A stretch of 64,000 nucleotides of DNA from Variovorax sp. OV700 (GTDB taxonomy: Bacteria; Pseudomonadota; Gammaproteobacteria; Burkholderiales; Burkholderiaceae_C), in the NCBI RefSeq assembly GCF_900099805.1, contig NZ_FNDR01000004.1, positions 310,001 through 374,000 on the forward strand, written 5' to 3'. The number at the start of each line of letters is the position of its first letter. Positions within the stretch are counted from its first letter, which is position 1. Positions 17,283 through 26,828 of this stretch are shown piece after piece. The translations under genes were made by a program, and so were the position numbers. Below the pieces are notes generated by a model. That model was not told the DNA's origin. It worked only from the letters and a program-made list of their open reading frames with translations, and did no database searches.

Positions 17283-17816
17283 CTAGGCGCCAATACTCAA
17301 AAACTGGGGTTGCTGCGAGAGCGCCTGCAGGTTGATTTCCTGCCAGCGCTCACCCGCCGCATCGGTGAAAAGATGCCCAAGCCAGGCGGGTGCATCTGCG
17401 CCTGGGGGTTCCGCGCCCGTGAAGGCCTCGGCCCCCCGCAACCCCGCCAGTCGATCGACCAACAGAGCGCAGTTGACTTCGAGCAGCTCGTTGAGGGCAA
17501 CGAGCCGCGATTGCATGCGGGCCGCCTCGGTGGCTGCGAGGCCATCGGACTTGCCCGAGGCGAATGCCGACAGCTGCACCACGCCATAGAGGCCGCCGCG
17601 CAGGTTGGCAACGCCGAGGAACCAGGGTTCCGTGTAGGGCACGGGCTGCGGGGGCGTCCAGGGGAAGATTTCACCCGCGTGGCCCAGTGGAAAGAGGTAC
17701 TTGCCCTCACCGGCCTCGACCGCCAGCCACGTGGCGGCCACACCGGTCGTGCGCGCAGCCTGCAGGCGGCTCGCAAGCCGGGACTGGAAGGCTCGAAGAG
17801 CGTCGCGATTTGCCAT
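17283..17816 (-). CDS. pilI: CheW-like adaptor PilI
   Basis: A 177-residue protein consisting mainly of a CheW domain. The typical strand blocks WLAVEAGEGKYLFPL, WFLGVANLRGGLYGVVQL and a C-terminal 'CALLVDRLAGLRG' segment are present. CheW adaptors bridge the chemoreceptor (PilJ) and the kinase (PilL). It lies between pilH (19 bases) and pilJ (42 bases) in the same operon, the standard Pil-Chp order. The start is an ATG at 17816 with GGAAGA upstream. Confidence 0.92.
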   Translation of the reverse strand: MANRDALRAFQSRLASRLQAARTTGVAATWLAVEAGEGKYLFPLGHAGEIFPWTPPQPVPYTEPWFLGVANLRGGLYGVVQLSAFASGKSDGLAATEAARMQSRLVALNELLEVNCALLVDRLAGLRGAEAFTGAEPPGADAPAWLGHLFTDAAGERWQEINLQALSQQPQFLSIGA

Positions 17817-17835
17817 GGACTCGGCAGTCTTCCGT

Positions 17836-18201
17836 TCAGGCCAGCGCGCTGATCTTGGACATCAGCTCAGCCGTGTTGACCGGCTTCACGATGTAGTCGC
17901 GGGCGCCCTGGCGCATGCCCCAGACGCGGTCGGTTTCCTGGTTCTTGCTGGTGCACAGGATGATCGGAATGGCGGCGTACTGCGGATCGCGGGCGATGGC
18001 GCGCGTGAGCTGGAAGCCGTTCTGGCCGGGCATGACGACGTCCATGAGGATCAGGTCGGGCTGCTCCTCTTCGAGACGGCGCATGGCGTCTTCGGCGTTT
18101 TCGGCAGTCTTGACGGCAAAGCCGTTCTTCTGGAGCAGGTCGGACAGGAACAACAGTTCCGTCTTGGAGTCGTCGACGACGAGGATTTTTCGAATGGGCA
18201 T
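17836..18201 (-). CDS. pilH: Response regulator PilH
   Basis: A 121-residue stand-alone receiver domain. Acidic residues lie in VVDDSKTE, the phospho-acceptor Asp in LILMDVVMPG, and the conserved Lys in DYIVKPVN. In Pseudomonas, PilH modulates pilus retraction and tunes the kinase output opposite PilG. The ATG overlaps the pilG stop by one base (TAATG), indicating translational coupling. It has no output domain. Its assignment as PilH rather than PilG rests on its order in the operon and on the GQNGFQLTRAIA-type segment. Confidence 0.9.
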   Translation of the reverse strand: MPIRKILVVDDSKTELLFLSDLLQKNGFAVKTAENAEDAMRRLEEEQPDLILMDVVMPGQNGFQLTRAIARDPQYAAIPIILCTSKNQETDRVWGMRQGARDYIVKPVNTAELMSKISALA

Positions 18202-18599
18202 TACTGCGCTTCCTGTTGAACGATGCCAAACTGCTGCACGGCCTGCAGCAGCTGGTCTTTGGTGAAAGGTTTGGTCAGGTAGTCTTGCGATCCGACCATG
18301 CGGCCGCGCGCCTTGTCGAAGACGCCGTCTTTCGAGGAAAGCATCACGACCGGAACATTGGAGAACTGAGCATTGCGCTTGATGATGGCGCAGGTCTGGT
18401 AGCCGTCGAGGCGCGGCATGAGGATGTCGCAGAAAATCAGATGCGGCTTGTGGTCGTTGACTTTCGAGAGCGCGTCGAAGCCGTCCTCCGCAAGGAGAAC
18501 CTCGTGTCCGCCTTGCTTCAGAAATATTTCGGCACTGCGCCGGATCGTATTGCTGTCATCGATGACCAGCACCTTGTAACCTGATCCATTCGGCCCCAT
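18201..18599 (-). CDS. pilG: Response regulator PilG
   Basis: A 132-residue single-domain response regulator. It shows VIDDSNTIRR, the phospho-acceptor Asp in LIFCDILMPRLDGY, and Lys in YLTKPFTKDQL. PilG is the main regulator activating pilus extension in the Pil-Chp system. The frame is open three codons upstream from a GTG, but the ATG at 18599 has AGGAG at eight bases and is preferred. It precedes pilH with a one-base overlap and follows the rubredoxin gene by about 80 bases. Confidence 0.92.
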   Translation of the reverse strand: MGPNGSGYKVLVIDDSNTIRRSAEIFLKQGGHEVLLAEDGFDALSKVNDHKPHLIFCDILMPRLDGYQTCAIIKRNAQFSNVPVVMLSSKDGVFDKARGRMVGSQDYLTKPFTKDQLLQAVQQFGIVQQEAQ

Positions 18600-18680
18600 T
18601 GCACACACTCCTGCTGAGATGAGACTTGGATGCCCGCCGCACCGTACATCGGCGCAGATCGCGTAGCCCTATGCCATGCT

Positions 18681-18851
18681 TCAGATTTCAACCATTTCGA
18701 AGTCTTCCTTGCGTGCACCGCACTCAGGACAGGTCCAGTTCATCGGGACATCAGCCCAGGCCGTGCCTGCTGCGATCCCATCTTCCGGTACACCCACCGC
18801 TTCGTCATAGATCCACCCACAAATCAGGCACATCCAAGTTTTCGTATTCAT
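18681..18851 (-). CDS. rubA: Rubredoxin
   Basis: A 56-residue rubredoxin starting [18 protein letters not shown], with the two iron-binding hairpins CLICGW (Cys8 and Cys11) and [12 protein letters not shown] single Fe(SCys)4 centre and electron transfer in the cytoplasm are expected. The Trp and Tyr residues packing the core ([15 protein letters not shown]) are conserved. It lies just upstream of pilG on the same strand and is probably the first gene of the pil-chp operon. AAGGA precedes its ATG by 12 bases. Its redox partner is not in the window. Confidence 0.95.
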   Translation of the reverse strand: MNTKTWMCLICGWIYDEAVGVPEDGIAAGTAWADVPMNWTCPECGARKEDFEMVEI

Positions 18852-18962
18852 CGGAGCTTAAAGTCCTTGTTCATTAAATGCAACGAGTGTATCTATGCGT
18901 ATCTCACTGGCGGGCGGTAAACGTCGCGCCTATGCCACCATTGAGGCGATTTCGGCCGGCGT

Positions 18963-19925
18963 ATGACCATTTACTTACATTCCGCAGACAACACCCGCAA
19001 ACCGGGCAATCTTAACGACCCTCCGCCGGACGCTGAAGAAGCGGCCGAACGGGACCTGAATCCGCCCTGCGTGCTGGTCTTCAATGCCAGTGATCCGAGC
19101 GGCGCCGGCGGGCTGGGGGCCGACGCCCTGGCCATGGCTTCGGTGGGTGCACACATGCTGCCGGTGGTCACGGGCGCCTACGCGCGCGACACGGCCGAGA
19201 TATTCGACCATTTCGCCTTCGAAGAGGAGGCCATTGCCGAGCAGGCGCGCGCCATCCTGGAAGACGTGGAAGTCCAGCTCATCAAGGTGGGTTTCGTGGG
19301 CAGTCCCGACGCGCTGAGCACCATCGCCGAGACCGCCTCCGACTACCCCGAGGTGCCGCTGGTGGCCTATATGCCCAATCTTTCGTGGTGGGATGAGAAC
19401 CTGATCGAGCCCTATCTGGATGCTTTTCGAGAGTTACTTCTGCCGCAGACCACAGTGTTGGTTGGAAACCACAGCACCCTCTGGCGATGGCTGCTTCCCG
19501 ACTGGAGCGGCGAGCGTCCGCCCGGTGCGCGGGACATCGCCAAGGCTGCCGGCGAGTTCGGCGTGCCCTACACGCTGGTGACCGGCATGGTGCTGCCCGA
19601 CCAGTTCATCGACAACGTGCTGGCTTCGCCGCAGTCAGTGCTTGCCAACGAAAAATACGAGCGGCTCGAGGCCGTCTTTGCCGGCGCCGGCGACACCCTG
19701 TCGGCCGCGTTGGCCGCCCTGCTCGCGAGCGGCACCGACCTGGTGGCCGCCACCACCGAGGCCCTGGCTTACATGGACCGCTGCCTGGACGCCGGATTCC
19801 GGCCCGGCATGGGCCACGTGCTTCCCGACCGCCTCTTCTGGGCCGAGCCGGAAGATGAAGACGACGACGAAGACCCCGATGCTGCCCCCGATTTCGCCCT
19901 GCCCCCTCACGACACCAGACATTGA
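18963..19925 (+). CDS. ThiD-like (hydroxymethylpyrimidine kinase family) protein, diverged
   Basis: A 320-residue ribokinase-fold protein. The N-terminal block [21 protein letters not shown] matches ThiD/PdxK, and [13 protein letters not shown] fits the core. However, the anion-hole motif is [11 protein letters not shown], with Asp where ThiD has Cys, and the usual DPVM-GxxLL substrate segment is replaced by [19 protein letters not shown]. So phosphorylation of hydroxymethylpyrimidine is not assured; it may act on another vitamin-like or hydroxymethyl substrate. It has a polar N-terminal extension of about 35 residues and an acidic C-terminal tail. It overlaps hemL by one base (TGATG), so the two are co-translated. 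Confidence 0.72.
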   Translation: MTIYLHSADNTRKPGNLNDPPPDAEEAAERDLNPPCVLVFNASDPSGAGGLGADALAMASVGAHMLPVVTGAYARDTAEIFDHFAFEEEAIAEQARAILEDVEVQLIKVGFVGSPDALSTIAETASDYPEVPLVAYMPNLSWWDENLIEPYLDAFRELLLPQTTVLVGNHSTLWRWLLPDWSGERPPGARDIAKAAGEFGVPYTLVTGMVLPDQFIDNVLASPQSVLANEKYERLEAVFAGAGDTLSAALAALLASGTDLVAATTEALAYMDRCLDAGFRPGMGHVLPDRLFWAEPEDEDDDEDPDAAPDFALPPHDTRH

Positions 19926-21220
19926 TGCCAAACGCTGACCAAAACGACATTCTTTTCGAGCGCGCACGCGCCGTCATTCCCGGCGGCGTCAATTCGCCAG
20001 TGCGTGCCTTCAAGGCCGTGGGCGGCACGCCGCGCTTCATCCGCCGTGCCGAGGGCGCCTACTTCTGGGATGCCAACGACAAACGCTACATCGACTACAT
20101 CGGCTCCTGGGGCCCGATGATCCTGGGCCACGGCCACCCGGCCGTCGTCGAGGCGGTGCAGAAGGCGGTGCTCGAGGGCTTCTCCTACGGTGCGCCCACC
20201 GAGCGCGAGATCGAACTGGCCGAAGCCATCCTCGCCCTGGTCCCATCGATGGAGATGGTGCGCCTCGTGAGTTCGGGCACCGAAGCCGCCATGAGCGCGC
20301 TGCGCCTGGCGCGCGGCGCCACCGGCCGCAAGCACATCATCAAGTTCGAAGGCTGCTACCACGGCCATGCCGATGCGCTGCTGGTAAAGGCCGGCTCCGG
20401 CCTCGCCACCTTCGGCCACCCCACCTCGGCCGGCGTGCCGCCCGAGGTCACGCAGCACACGCTGGTGCTCGAGTACAACAACATCGCGCAGCTCGAGGAA
20501 GCTTTTGCGCTGCACGGCAACGACATCGCCTGCCTCATGATTGAGGCGATTGCCGGCAACATGAACTTCGTGCGCGCCACGCCTGAATTCGCCGCCCGCT
20601 GCCGCGCGCTTTGCACGCAGCATGGCGCGCTGCTGGTGTTCGACGAAGTGATGACCGGCTTTCGCGTGGGCCTGCACGGCGCACAGGGTGTGCTGGGCAT
20701 CACGCCCGACCTCACGGTGCTCGGCAAGGTCATCGGCGGCGGCATGCCGCTCGCGGCCTTCGGCGGCCCGCGCGCCATCATGGAGCAGCTCGCGCCGCTC
20801 GGGCCGGTCTACCAGGCCGGCACGCTGTCGGGCAACCCGGTGGCGACGGCCTGCGGCCTTGCGACGCTGAAGGAAATTGCGCGCCCCGGTTTCTACGAAG
20901 CGCTGTCGAAGAAGACGCGCTCGCTGGTCGAAGGCCTCAAGGCCGCCGCCGCAGCCGAAGGGCAAGCCTTCAACGCCGACAGCGAGGGCGGCATGTTCGG
21001 CTTCTTCCTGATGAACGAATTGCCGCAGAACTACGCCACGGTGATGACCACCGACAACGCGAAATTCAACACGTTGTTCCACGGCCTGCTGGACCGCGGC
21101 GTGTATATCGCACCAGCACTCTACGAAGCGGGCTTCGTGAGCGCCGCGCACAGCGACGAAGACATCGCCGCCACCGTCGAAGCCGCAAGGCAGATCTTCA
21201 AGGCCTCTCAGCCTCGTTGA
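19925..21220 (+). CDS. hemL: Glutamate-1-semialdehyde 2,1-aminomutase
   Basis: A 431-residue PLP enzyme that converts glutamate-1-semialdehyde to 5-aminolevulinate, the C5-pathway entry to tetrapyrroles. Recognised by [12 protein letters not shown] at the N-terminus, the cofactor block [25 protein letters not shown], and the Schiff-base lysine in [11 protein letters not shown]. The C-terminus [15 protein letters not shown] is typical. The ATG at 19925 overlaps the stop of the ThiD-like gene. It ends 24 bases before the convergent purH, with no clear terminator between. Confidence 0.96.
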   Translation: MPNADQNDILFERARAVIPGGVNSPVRAFKAVGGTPRFIRRAEGAYFWDANDKRYIDYIGSWGPMILGHGHPAVVEAVQKAVLEGFSYGAPTEREIELAEAILALVPSMEMVRLVSSGTEAAMSALRLARGATGRKHIIKFEGCYHGHADALLVKAGSGLATFGHPTSAGVPPEVTQHTLVLEYNNIAQLEEAFALHGNDIACLMIEAIAGNMNFVRATPEFAARCRALCTQHGALLVFDEVMTGFRVGLHGAQGVLGITPDLTVLGKVIGGGMPLAAFGGPRAIMEQLAPLGPVYQAGTLSGNPVATACGLATLKEIARPGFYEALSKKTRSLVEGLKAAAAAEGQAFNADSEGGMFGFFLMNELPQNYATVMTTDNAKFNTLFHGLLDRGVYIAPALYEAGFVSAAHSDEDIAATVEAARQIFKASQPR

Positions 21221-21244
21221 TCGTGATCGCCTGCGGGCGCGAGG

Positions 21245-22852
21245 TCAGTGGCGGAAGTGGCGCACGCCCGACAGCACCATGACCACGCCGCGCTCGTCGG
21301 CGGCATCGATCACTTCCTGGTCGCGCATCGAGCCACCCGGCTGGATGACGCAGCTCGCGCCGGCATCGACCACCACGTCGAGCCCATCGCGGAACGGGAA
21401 GAAGGCATCGCTCGCCACCGCCGTGCCCTTGAGCGACAGGCCCGCATGCTCGGCCTTGATGCTGGCGATGCGCGCTGAATCGAGGCGGCTCATCTGGCCC
21501 GCGCCCACGCCCATGGTCATGCCGCCAGCGCAGAACACGATGGCGTTGCTCTTCACGTACTTGGCAACCTTCCACGCGAACAGCAGGTCTTGCAGCTGCT
21601 CGGGCGTGGGTTGCTTCTTGCTCACCACCTTGAGGTCGCTTGCCGAAAGCTCGTGGTTGTCGGCGGTCTGCATCAGAAGGCCCGAGCCGACGCGCTTGAC
21701 GTCGATCGCGTTGCGGCCGTTGTCCCAGTCGGTGGCACCACCCTTGGGCAATGCGATCTCGAGCACGCGCACGTTGAGCTTGGCCTTGGTCGCCTGGAAC
21801 ACCTCCAGCGCCTCAGGCGTGTAGCCCGGCGCCATCAGCACTTCGACGAACTGCTTGTTGACGGCTTGCGCAGTGGCAAGGTCCACCGGACGATTGAAGG
21901 CGATGATGCCGCCGAAGGCCGAAGTCGGATCAGTCTTGAAGGCCTTGTCATAGGCCTCGGCCGCGTCCTTGCCAACAGCCACGCCGCAGGGGTTGGCATG
22001 CTTCACGATCACGCAGGCCGGCACGTCGAAGCTCTTCACGCATTCCCATGCGGCGTCGGCATCGGCGATGTTGTTGTAGCTGAGTTCCTTGCCCTGCAGT
22101 TGCTTCGCGGACACGAGCGAGCCGGGCGCCGGATACAGGTCGCGGTAGAACGCGGCCTGCTGATGCGGGTTCTCGCCATAGCGCAAATCTTGCACCTTCA
22201 CGAAGCGGCCGTTGCTTTGCGCCGGGAACAGCGAGCGCGTGGGCGCAGGCTGGCCGATGCTGGCGTCGAAGTCGATGGCCGAGAGGTAGTCGCTGATGGC
22301 GCCGTCGTAGTCGGCGATGCGGTTGAACGCGGCCACGGAGAAAGCGAACTTGGTCTTGTCGCTGAGCTTGCCGCTGGCCTGGAGCTCGGCCAGTGCCACG
22401 GGGTATTGCGAGGCGTCGGTCAACACGCCCACGTCTTTCCAGTTCTTGGCCGCGCTGCGCACCATGGCCGGGCCACCGATGTCGATGTTCTCGATGGCGT
22501 CTTCGAGCGTGCAGCCGGCCTTGGCCACTGTGGCTTCAAACGGGTAGAGATTGACCACGAGCAGGTCGATGGTGTCGATGCCGTGTTCCTTGATGGCCGC
22601 AACGTGCGCCGGCAGGTCGCGCCGCGCGAGCAGGCCGCCATGGATCTTGGGATGCAGCGTCTTCACGCGGCCGTCGAGCATTTCGGGAAAACCGGTGTGG
22701 TCGGCCACTTCGGTCACGGGCAGGCCGGCATCGGCCAGCAGCTTGGCGGTGCCGCCGGTGGACAGCAGCTTGATGCCAAGGCCGTGCAGCGCTTGCGCGA
22801 ATTCGAGGATGCCGGTTTTGTCGGAGACGGAGATGAGTGCGGTCTGGGCCAT
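21245..22852 (-). CDS. purH: Bifunctional AICAR formyltransferase / IMP cyclohydrolase
   Basis: A 535-residue enzyme for the last two steps of IMP synthesis. The N-terminal MGS-like cyclohydrolase domain (about 1-200) contains [12 protein letters not shown] and [13 protein letters not shown]. The formyltransferase domain carries [22 protein letters not shown] and the C-terminal [14 protein letters not shown] block. It follows fis by 16 bases in a dusB-fis-purH operon. The order dusB-fis-purH is, to my knowledge, common in betaproteobacteria, where ruvC usually comes next; here hemL occupies that place on the other strand. Confidence 0.97.
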   Translation of the reverse strand: MAQTALISVSDKTGILEFAQALHGLGIKLLSTGGTAKLLADAGLPVTEVADHTGFPEMLDGRVKTLHPKIHGGLLARRDLPAHVAAIKEHGIDTIDLLVVNLYPFEATVAKAGCTLEDAIENIDIGGPAMVRSAAKNWKDVGVLTDASQYPVALAELQASGKLSDKTKFAFSVAAFNRIADYDGAISDYLSAIDFDASIGQPAPTRSLFPAQSNGRFVKVQDLRYGENPHQQAAFYRDLYPAPGSLVSAKQLQGKELSYNNIADADAAWECVKSFDVPACVIVKHANPCGVAVGKDAAEAYDKAFKTDPTSAFGGIIAFNRPVDLATAQAVNKQFVEVLMAPGYTPEALEVFQATKAKLNVRVLEIALPKGGATDWDNGRNAIDVKRVGSGLLMQTADNHELSASDLKVVSKKQPTPEQLQDLLFAWKVAKYVKSNAIVFCAGGMTMGVGAGQMSRLDSARIASIKAEHAGLSLKGTAVASDAFFPFRDGLDVVVDAGASCVIQPGGSMRDQEVIDAADERGVVMVLSGVRHFRH

Positions 22853-22868
22853 GGAATATGCCGTGGAG

Positions 22869-23105
22869 TTATTTCAAAAGTTTGTGTTCAACCAGCTTCT
22901 TGCGAAGCGTGTTGCGATTCAGGCCCAACCATTGCGCGGCCTTCGACTGGTTGCCCTCGGCGCGCGTCATCACGACGTCGAGCAAGGGCTTCTCGACCAC
23001 CCGCACGAGCATCTCGTACATGCCGTCGGGCTCGGTGCCGCGCAAATCGCGAAAGTAGCTGTCCAGACTGGTGCGCACGCAGTCCTCGATGTGTTTCTTG
23101 CTCAT
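22869..23105 (-). CDS. fis: Fis family DNA-binding protein
   Basis: A 78-residue nucleoid protein starting [21 protein letters not shown]. The C-terminal helix-turn-helix is [20 protein letters not shown], nearly identical to classical Fis. Fis bends DNA and regulates rRNA promoters, recombination and growth-phase genes. An upstream in-frame extension (MREKKRRK) is less likely, because the ATG at 23105 gives the family's usual length. It lies 23 bases after dusB and 16 before purH. Confidence 0.95.
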   Translation of the reverse strand: MSKKHIEDCVRTSLDSYFRDLRGTEPDGMYEMLVRVVEKPLLDVVMTRAEGNQSKAAQWLGLNRNTLRKKLVEHKLLK

Positions 23106-23128
23106 GCTTTTTCTTCTCTTCTTCTCTC

Positions 23129-24187
23129 TCAATCAGCGGCGCAGGCCGCCTCCTCTTCACCTGACAGCTCTTCGGCCGCCTGGTGCACGGGCATGCGGTC
23201 CATGCGGTCCGCCAACCCGTCGAAATAATCGCCGACCGCGCGCAGTTGCGCCGTCGAGTCTTCGATGGTGTTCATCCGCGCGCGAAAGGCTTCGCCGTCC
23301 GGCAGCGTACGCACATACCAGCCAATGTGCTTGCGCGCCGTGCGCACGCCGCTGAACTCGCCGTAGAGCGCGTAGTGCTCCACGAGGTGGTCGAGCAGCA
23401 GGCGGCGAACCTCGGCAACCAAGGGCGGTGCAAGGTGCGTGCCGGTATCCAGGAAATGCGCGATTTCGCGAAAGATCCAGGGCCGGCCCTGCGCTGCGCG
23501 GCCGATCATTACCGCATCGGCGCCGGTGGCCGCGAGCACGTCGCGTGCCTTCTCGGGCGAGCGGATGTCGCCGTTGGCTACCACGGGCACGCGCACTGCG
23601 GCCTTCACGGCGGCAATGGTGTCGTACTCGGCATTGCCCTTGTAGCCCTGCTCGCGCGTGCGGCCGTGCACGGTGAGCATCTGCACGCCCGCCGATTCGA
23701 AATCGCGCGCGAGCTTCACCGCGTTGCGGTGCTCTTCGCTCCAGCCGGTGCGCATCTTGAGCGTGACCGGCACGTTGAAGGGCTGGGCCGCATCGACCAC
23801 GGCGCGCACGATCTCGAGTGCCAGGGGCTCGTCGCGCATCAGCGCGGAGCCGGCCCACTTGTTGCAGACCTTCTTGGCCGGGCAACCCATGTTGATGTCG
23901 ATGATCTGCGCACCGCGCTCTATGTTGTAGACCGTGGCCTCGGCCATCATGGCCGCATCGGTGCCGGCAATCTGCACCGCGATGGGGCCGGGCTCACCGT
24001 CATGATTGGCGCGGCGCGATGTCTTGAGCGTGTTCCACAGTTCCTTGCGCGAAGTCACCATCTCGCTGACCGCGTAGCCCGCGCCGAGTTCGCGGCACAG
24101 CATGCGGAAGGGCCGGTCCGTCACGCCGGCCATGGGCGCGACGAACACTCGGTTCTTCAGCGTGTGGGTGCCGATCTGCAAGGTCAT
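23129..24187 (-). CDS. dusB: tRNA-dihydrouridine synthase B
   Basis: A 352-residue FMN enzyme reducing uridine in the tRNA D-loop. Typical blocks are VFVAPMAGVTDRPFR, INMGCPAKKVCNKWAGSAL with the catalytic Cys, LTVHGRTREQGYKG, and NGDIRSPEKARDVLAATGADAVMIGRAAQGRPW. The start MTLQIGTHTL at 24187 is preferred to the open frame 35 codons further upstream, which overlaps the divergent promoter region. It is the first gene of dusB-fis-purH. The C-terminus has an acidic tail (SGEEEAACAAD) beyond the usual end. Confidence 0.94.
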   Translation of the reverse strand: MTLQIGTHTLKNRVFVAPMAGVTDRPFRMLCRELGAGYAVSEMVTSRKELWNTLKTSRRANHDGEPGPIAVQIAGTDAAMMAEATVYNIERGAQIIDINMGCPAKKVCNKWAGSALMRDEPLALEIVRAVVDAAQPFNVPVTLKMRTGWSEEHRNAVKLARDFESAGVQMLTVHGRTREQGYKGNAEYDTIAAVKAAVRVPVVANGDIRSPEKARDVLAATGADAVMIGRAAQGRPWIFREIAHFLDTGTHLAPPLVAEVRRLLLDHLVEHYALYGEFSGVRTARKHIGWYVRTLPDGEAFRARMNTIEDSTAQLRAVGDYFDGLADRMDRMPVHQAAEELSGEEEAACAAD

Positions 24188-24365
24188 GGGAGAAAGTGTC
24201 GCGGTTCGGCTGCTGAAAAATGAGGCACGATTGTAGCCACGCGCCGTTTTGTCGGCTGAAACGATTTGCGCCCGGGGTACCGGCGCAAACACCCTTGTGC
24301 ACGGCGCTTTTTCCGACCGTGATTTGAAAGCGCGCTGCCTATACTGCGTCGACTCATTTCACCTT

Positions 24366-24836
24366 ATGCAAGCCTGGCTCGACGCTCTTCTCGCACTGCT
24401 CGCACTTCCGCAGTTCGGACTTTCCACGCTGTTCATTGCGGCTTTCGTCTCGGCCACGCTGTTGCCGGTGGGCTCCGAGCCCATACTTTTCGGCCTGCTC
24501 AAGCTCAATCCCGAGATGTTCTGGTCGGCCATTGCGGTGGCCACGGTGGGCAACACGCTAGGCGGCGCGGTCGACTGGTGGATAGGCTACGGCGCGCACA
24601 AGGTGGCCGACAAATACTCGCACTCGAAACATCATGTGCGCGTATTGGGCTGGCTTGAACGGCTCGGCCCGAAGGCTTGCCTTTTGAGCTGGCTGCCGAT
24701 CGTGGGCGATCCGCTGTGCGCGGTGGCGGGCTGGCTCAAGCTGCCCTTCTGGCCATGCCTCGGCTACATGGCGATCGGAAAATTCCTGCGCTATGTCACC
24801 ATGACGGTCGCGCTGCTCTACGTGTTTCCGTCGTGA
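24366..24836 (+). CDS. yqaA: YqaA family inner-membrane protein
   Basis: A 156-residue integral membrane protein, small relative of the DedA (SNARE-associated) family. It starts MQAWLDALLALLALPQFG and shows VSATLLPVGSEPILFG, NTLGGAVDWWIGYG and LLSWLPIVGDPLCAVAGWL, the re-entrant and helix-breaking blocks of this family, with about four hydrophobic segments. DedA-type proteins are linked to lipid flipping and envelope integrity; YqaA itself is uncharacterised. The upstream frame extension is polar and unlike the family, so the ATG at 24366 is used. A perfect hairpin overlaps its stop. Confidence 0.85.
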   Translation: MQAWLDALLALLALPQFGLSTLFIAAFVSATLLPVGSEPILFGLLKLNPEMFWSAIAVATVGNTLGGAVDWWIGYGAHKVADKYSHSKHHVRVLGWLERLGPKACLLSWLPIVGDPLCAVAGWLKLPFWPCLGYMAIGKFLRYVTMTVALLYVFPS

Positions 24837-24855
24837 AACAGTTGCTGCTGTTTCA
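24834..24855. terminator. Hairpin between convergent yqaA and GST genes
   Basis: TGAAACAG (24834-24841) pairs perfectly with CTGTTTCA (24848-24855) around a six-base loop. It covers the stop codons of both convergent genes. No T-run follows on either strand, so it may block 3' degradation or act only weakly as a terminator. Confidence 0.45.
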
Positions 24856-25527
24856 ACTCAAAAGACCGTAAGGGCCGCCGCGTTCCAGTGCACGCTGGTA
24901 GGCCGGGCGTGCATGGATGCGCTCGAGGTAGGCCATCAGCCTGGGCCGCTTCGCATCGAGACCGCCACGCGCCTGCGCGGCTTCGACCGGGAAGCTCATC
25001 TGGATGTCGGCGCCCGTGAATTCATTGCCGGCAAACCACTCGCTCTTGCCGAGTTCGGCCTCCATGAAATTCAGGTGGCTCTCGATGTTCGGCGTGACGA
25101 TGGCCGCCTTGGCCTTGCCGGCAATCATCTTGGCAATCGGCTTCGCAAAGAATGGCATCTTGCCGTTCTCGATCTTGTCGAACACGAGCTTGAGCAGCAA
25201 TGGCGACATCGCCGAGCCTTCCGCGAAATGCAGCCAGTAGCGATAGCGCACGGCCTCCGGCGTGCCCGGCGCTGGCGCCAGTTGGCCGTTGCCATGGCGC
25301 TCGATCAGCGTCTCGATCACCGCGCCCGATTCCGCCAACGCAAGCCCGTCGTCCGTCGTCACCACTGGCGACTTGCCAAGCGGATGAACGGCCCGCAGCG
25401 AAGCGGGCGCCAACATGGTTTGCGGATCGCGCTGGTAATGGACGATTTCGTAGGGCAGCGCGAGTTCTTCGAGCAGCCAGAGCACGCGCTGGGAACGCGA
25501 GTTGTTGAGGTGGTGGACGGTAAGCAT
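24853..25527 (-). CDS. Glutathione S-transferase family protein
   Basis: A 224-residue glutathione S-transferase-like protein. The thioredoxin-fold N-terminal domain reads MLTVHHLNNSRSQRVLWLLEEL, with Ser at the position of the catalytic residue, and the glutathione-binding segment is HPLGKSPVV followed by LAESGAVIETL. The C-terminal domain is helical with the GADIQMSFP motif. It may detoxify electrophiles or reduce peroxides; the substrate is unknown. An in-frame GTG four codons upstream overlaps the ychF stop (GTGA), so either start is possible. Confidence 0.85.
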   Translation of the reverse strand: MLTVHHLNNSRSQRVLWLLEELALPYEIVHYQRDPQTMLAPASLRAVHPLGKSPVVTTDDGLALAESGAVIETLIERHGNGQLAPAPGTPEAVRYRYWLHFAEGSAMSPLLLKLVFDKIENGKMPFFAKPIAKMIAGKAKAAIVTPNIESHLNFMEAELGKSEWFAGNEFTGADIQMSFPVEAAQARGGLDAKRPRLMAYLERIHARPAYQRALERGGPYGLLS

Positions 25528-25535
25528 GCGAGGCT

Positions 25536-26627
25536 TCACGAGCTGAAAAGGAAGTTCATGACATCGCCATCTTTCACGACATATTCCTTGCCCTCAGAAC
25601 GCATCTTGCCCGCGTCCTTCGCGCCCTGCTCGCCCTTGAAGGCGATGTAGTCCTCGAAGGCGATGGTCTGGGCGCGGATGTAGCCCTTTTCGAAATCGCC
25701 GTGGATCACGCCAGCGGCCTGGGGGCCGGTGTCGCCGATGTGGATGGTCCAGGCGCGCACTTCCTTGACGCCGGCGGTGAAGTAGGTCTGCAGGCCCAAG
25801 AGCTTGAAGGCCGCGCGGATCAGGCGGTTGAGGCCCGGCTCGTCCTGGCCGATTTCGGCGAGGAACATCTTCTTGTCCTCGTCGTCCATCTCGGCCAGGT
25901 CAGCTTCGATCTTGGCGCAGATGGCGACCACGGGCGCGCCCTGCTTGGCGGCGTATTCGCGCAGGCGATCCAGGTACGGGTTGTTCTCGAAGCCGTCTTC
26001 CGCCACGTTGCCGACAAACATCGCGGGCTTGGCGGTGATGAGCGTGAACGACTTCACCAGCGGCTGCTCTTCCTTCGTGAACTCGAGCGCGCGCACCGGG
26101 ATGTTCTCGTTCAGCGCGGCCTGGCAGCGCTCGAGCAGGCCGACGAGCTTCTGCGCGTCCTTGTCGCCCGAGCGCGCCACCTTGGTATGGCGATGCAATG
26201 CCTTCTCGACCGTGGCCAGGTCGGCCAGGCAGAGTTCGGTCTGAATCACTTCGATGTCGGAGATGGGGTCGACCTTGCCGGCCACGTGGATCACGTTGTC
26301 GTCGTCGAAGCAGCGCACCACGTTGACCGTGGCGTCGGTTTCGCGGATGTGCGCGAGAAACTTGTTGCCCAGGCCCTCGCCTGTGCTGGCACCGGCCACC
26401 AGGCCTGCAATGTCGACGAACTCGACGATGGCGGGCACCACGCGCTCGGGCTTCACGATCTCGCTGAGCTGCGCGAGCCGCGGATCGGGCACTTCCACCA
26501 CGCCCACGTTGGGCTCGATGGTGCAGAACGGATAGTTCTCCGCTGCGATGCCGGCCTTGGTCAACGCATTGAAAAGGGTGGATTTACCGACGTTGGGCAG
26601 GCCGACGATGCCGCATTGCAAACTCAT
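25536..26627 (-). CDS. ychF: Ribosome-associated GTPase/ATPase YchF (OLA1 type)
   Basis: A 363-residue Obg-family P-loop protein that hydrolyses ATP in preference to GTP and associates with ribosomes and redox-stress responses. The P-loop is [14 protein letters not shown], followed by the switch EFVDIAGLV, and the C-terminal TGS domain has [24 protein letters not shown]. Length is as in E. coli. The ATG is at 26627. It is transcribed away from the ribose operon, and its own promoter shares the interval with the LacI-type operators. Confidence 0.97.
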   Translation of the reverse strand: MSLQCGIVGLPNVGKSTLFNALTKAGIAAENYPFCTIEPNVGVVEVPDPRLAQLSEIVKPERVVPAIVEFVDIAGLVAGASTGEGLGNKFLAHIRETDATVNVVRCFDDDNVIHVAGKVDPISDIEVIQTELCLADLATVEKALHRHTKVARSGDKDAQKLVGLLERCQAALNENIPVRALEFTKEEQPLVKSFTLITAKPAMFVGNVAEDGFENNPYLDRLREYAAKQGAPVVAICAKIEADLAEMDDEDKKMFLAEIGQDEPGLNRLIRAAFKLLGLQTYFTAGVKEVRAWTIHIGDTGPQAAGVIHGDFEKGYIRAQTIAFEDYIAFKGEQGAKDAGKMRSEGKEYVVKDGDVMNFLFSS

Positions 26628-26739
26628 AGGGGGTCCTCTTGGGTAACCGGCGATTTTAAGGGCGGCGGTTCCGGGACGCGGTTTCGCTCCAAAACCAGCC
26701 GCTTCCGGATCGAACCGAGATCAGGGTTAAACCGGATTA

Positions 26740-26763
26740 GCAAACGTTTGCGCAAACGTTTTC
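26740..26763 (+). promoter_or_regulatory. Tandem LacI-family operators (probable RbsR sites)
   Basis: A perfect 12-base palindrome GCAAACGTTTGC (26740-26751) is followed at once by a second, imperfect copy GCAAACGTTTTC (26752-26763). Both match the CGCAAACGTTTTCG type of site bound by RbsR/PurR-class regulators, with the central CpG these proteins wedge open. They lie 66 bases before the rbsB ATG, and the operon encodes a LacI-family repressor (30475-31575). The inference is ribose-responsive autoregulation. Confidence 0.75.
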
Positions 26764-26828
26764 GTTGGTTAACATCGGCACCCCGGCCTGGACCGGCGCA
26801 CTGCTCAACCCCTCAGGAGACAACACCC

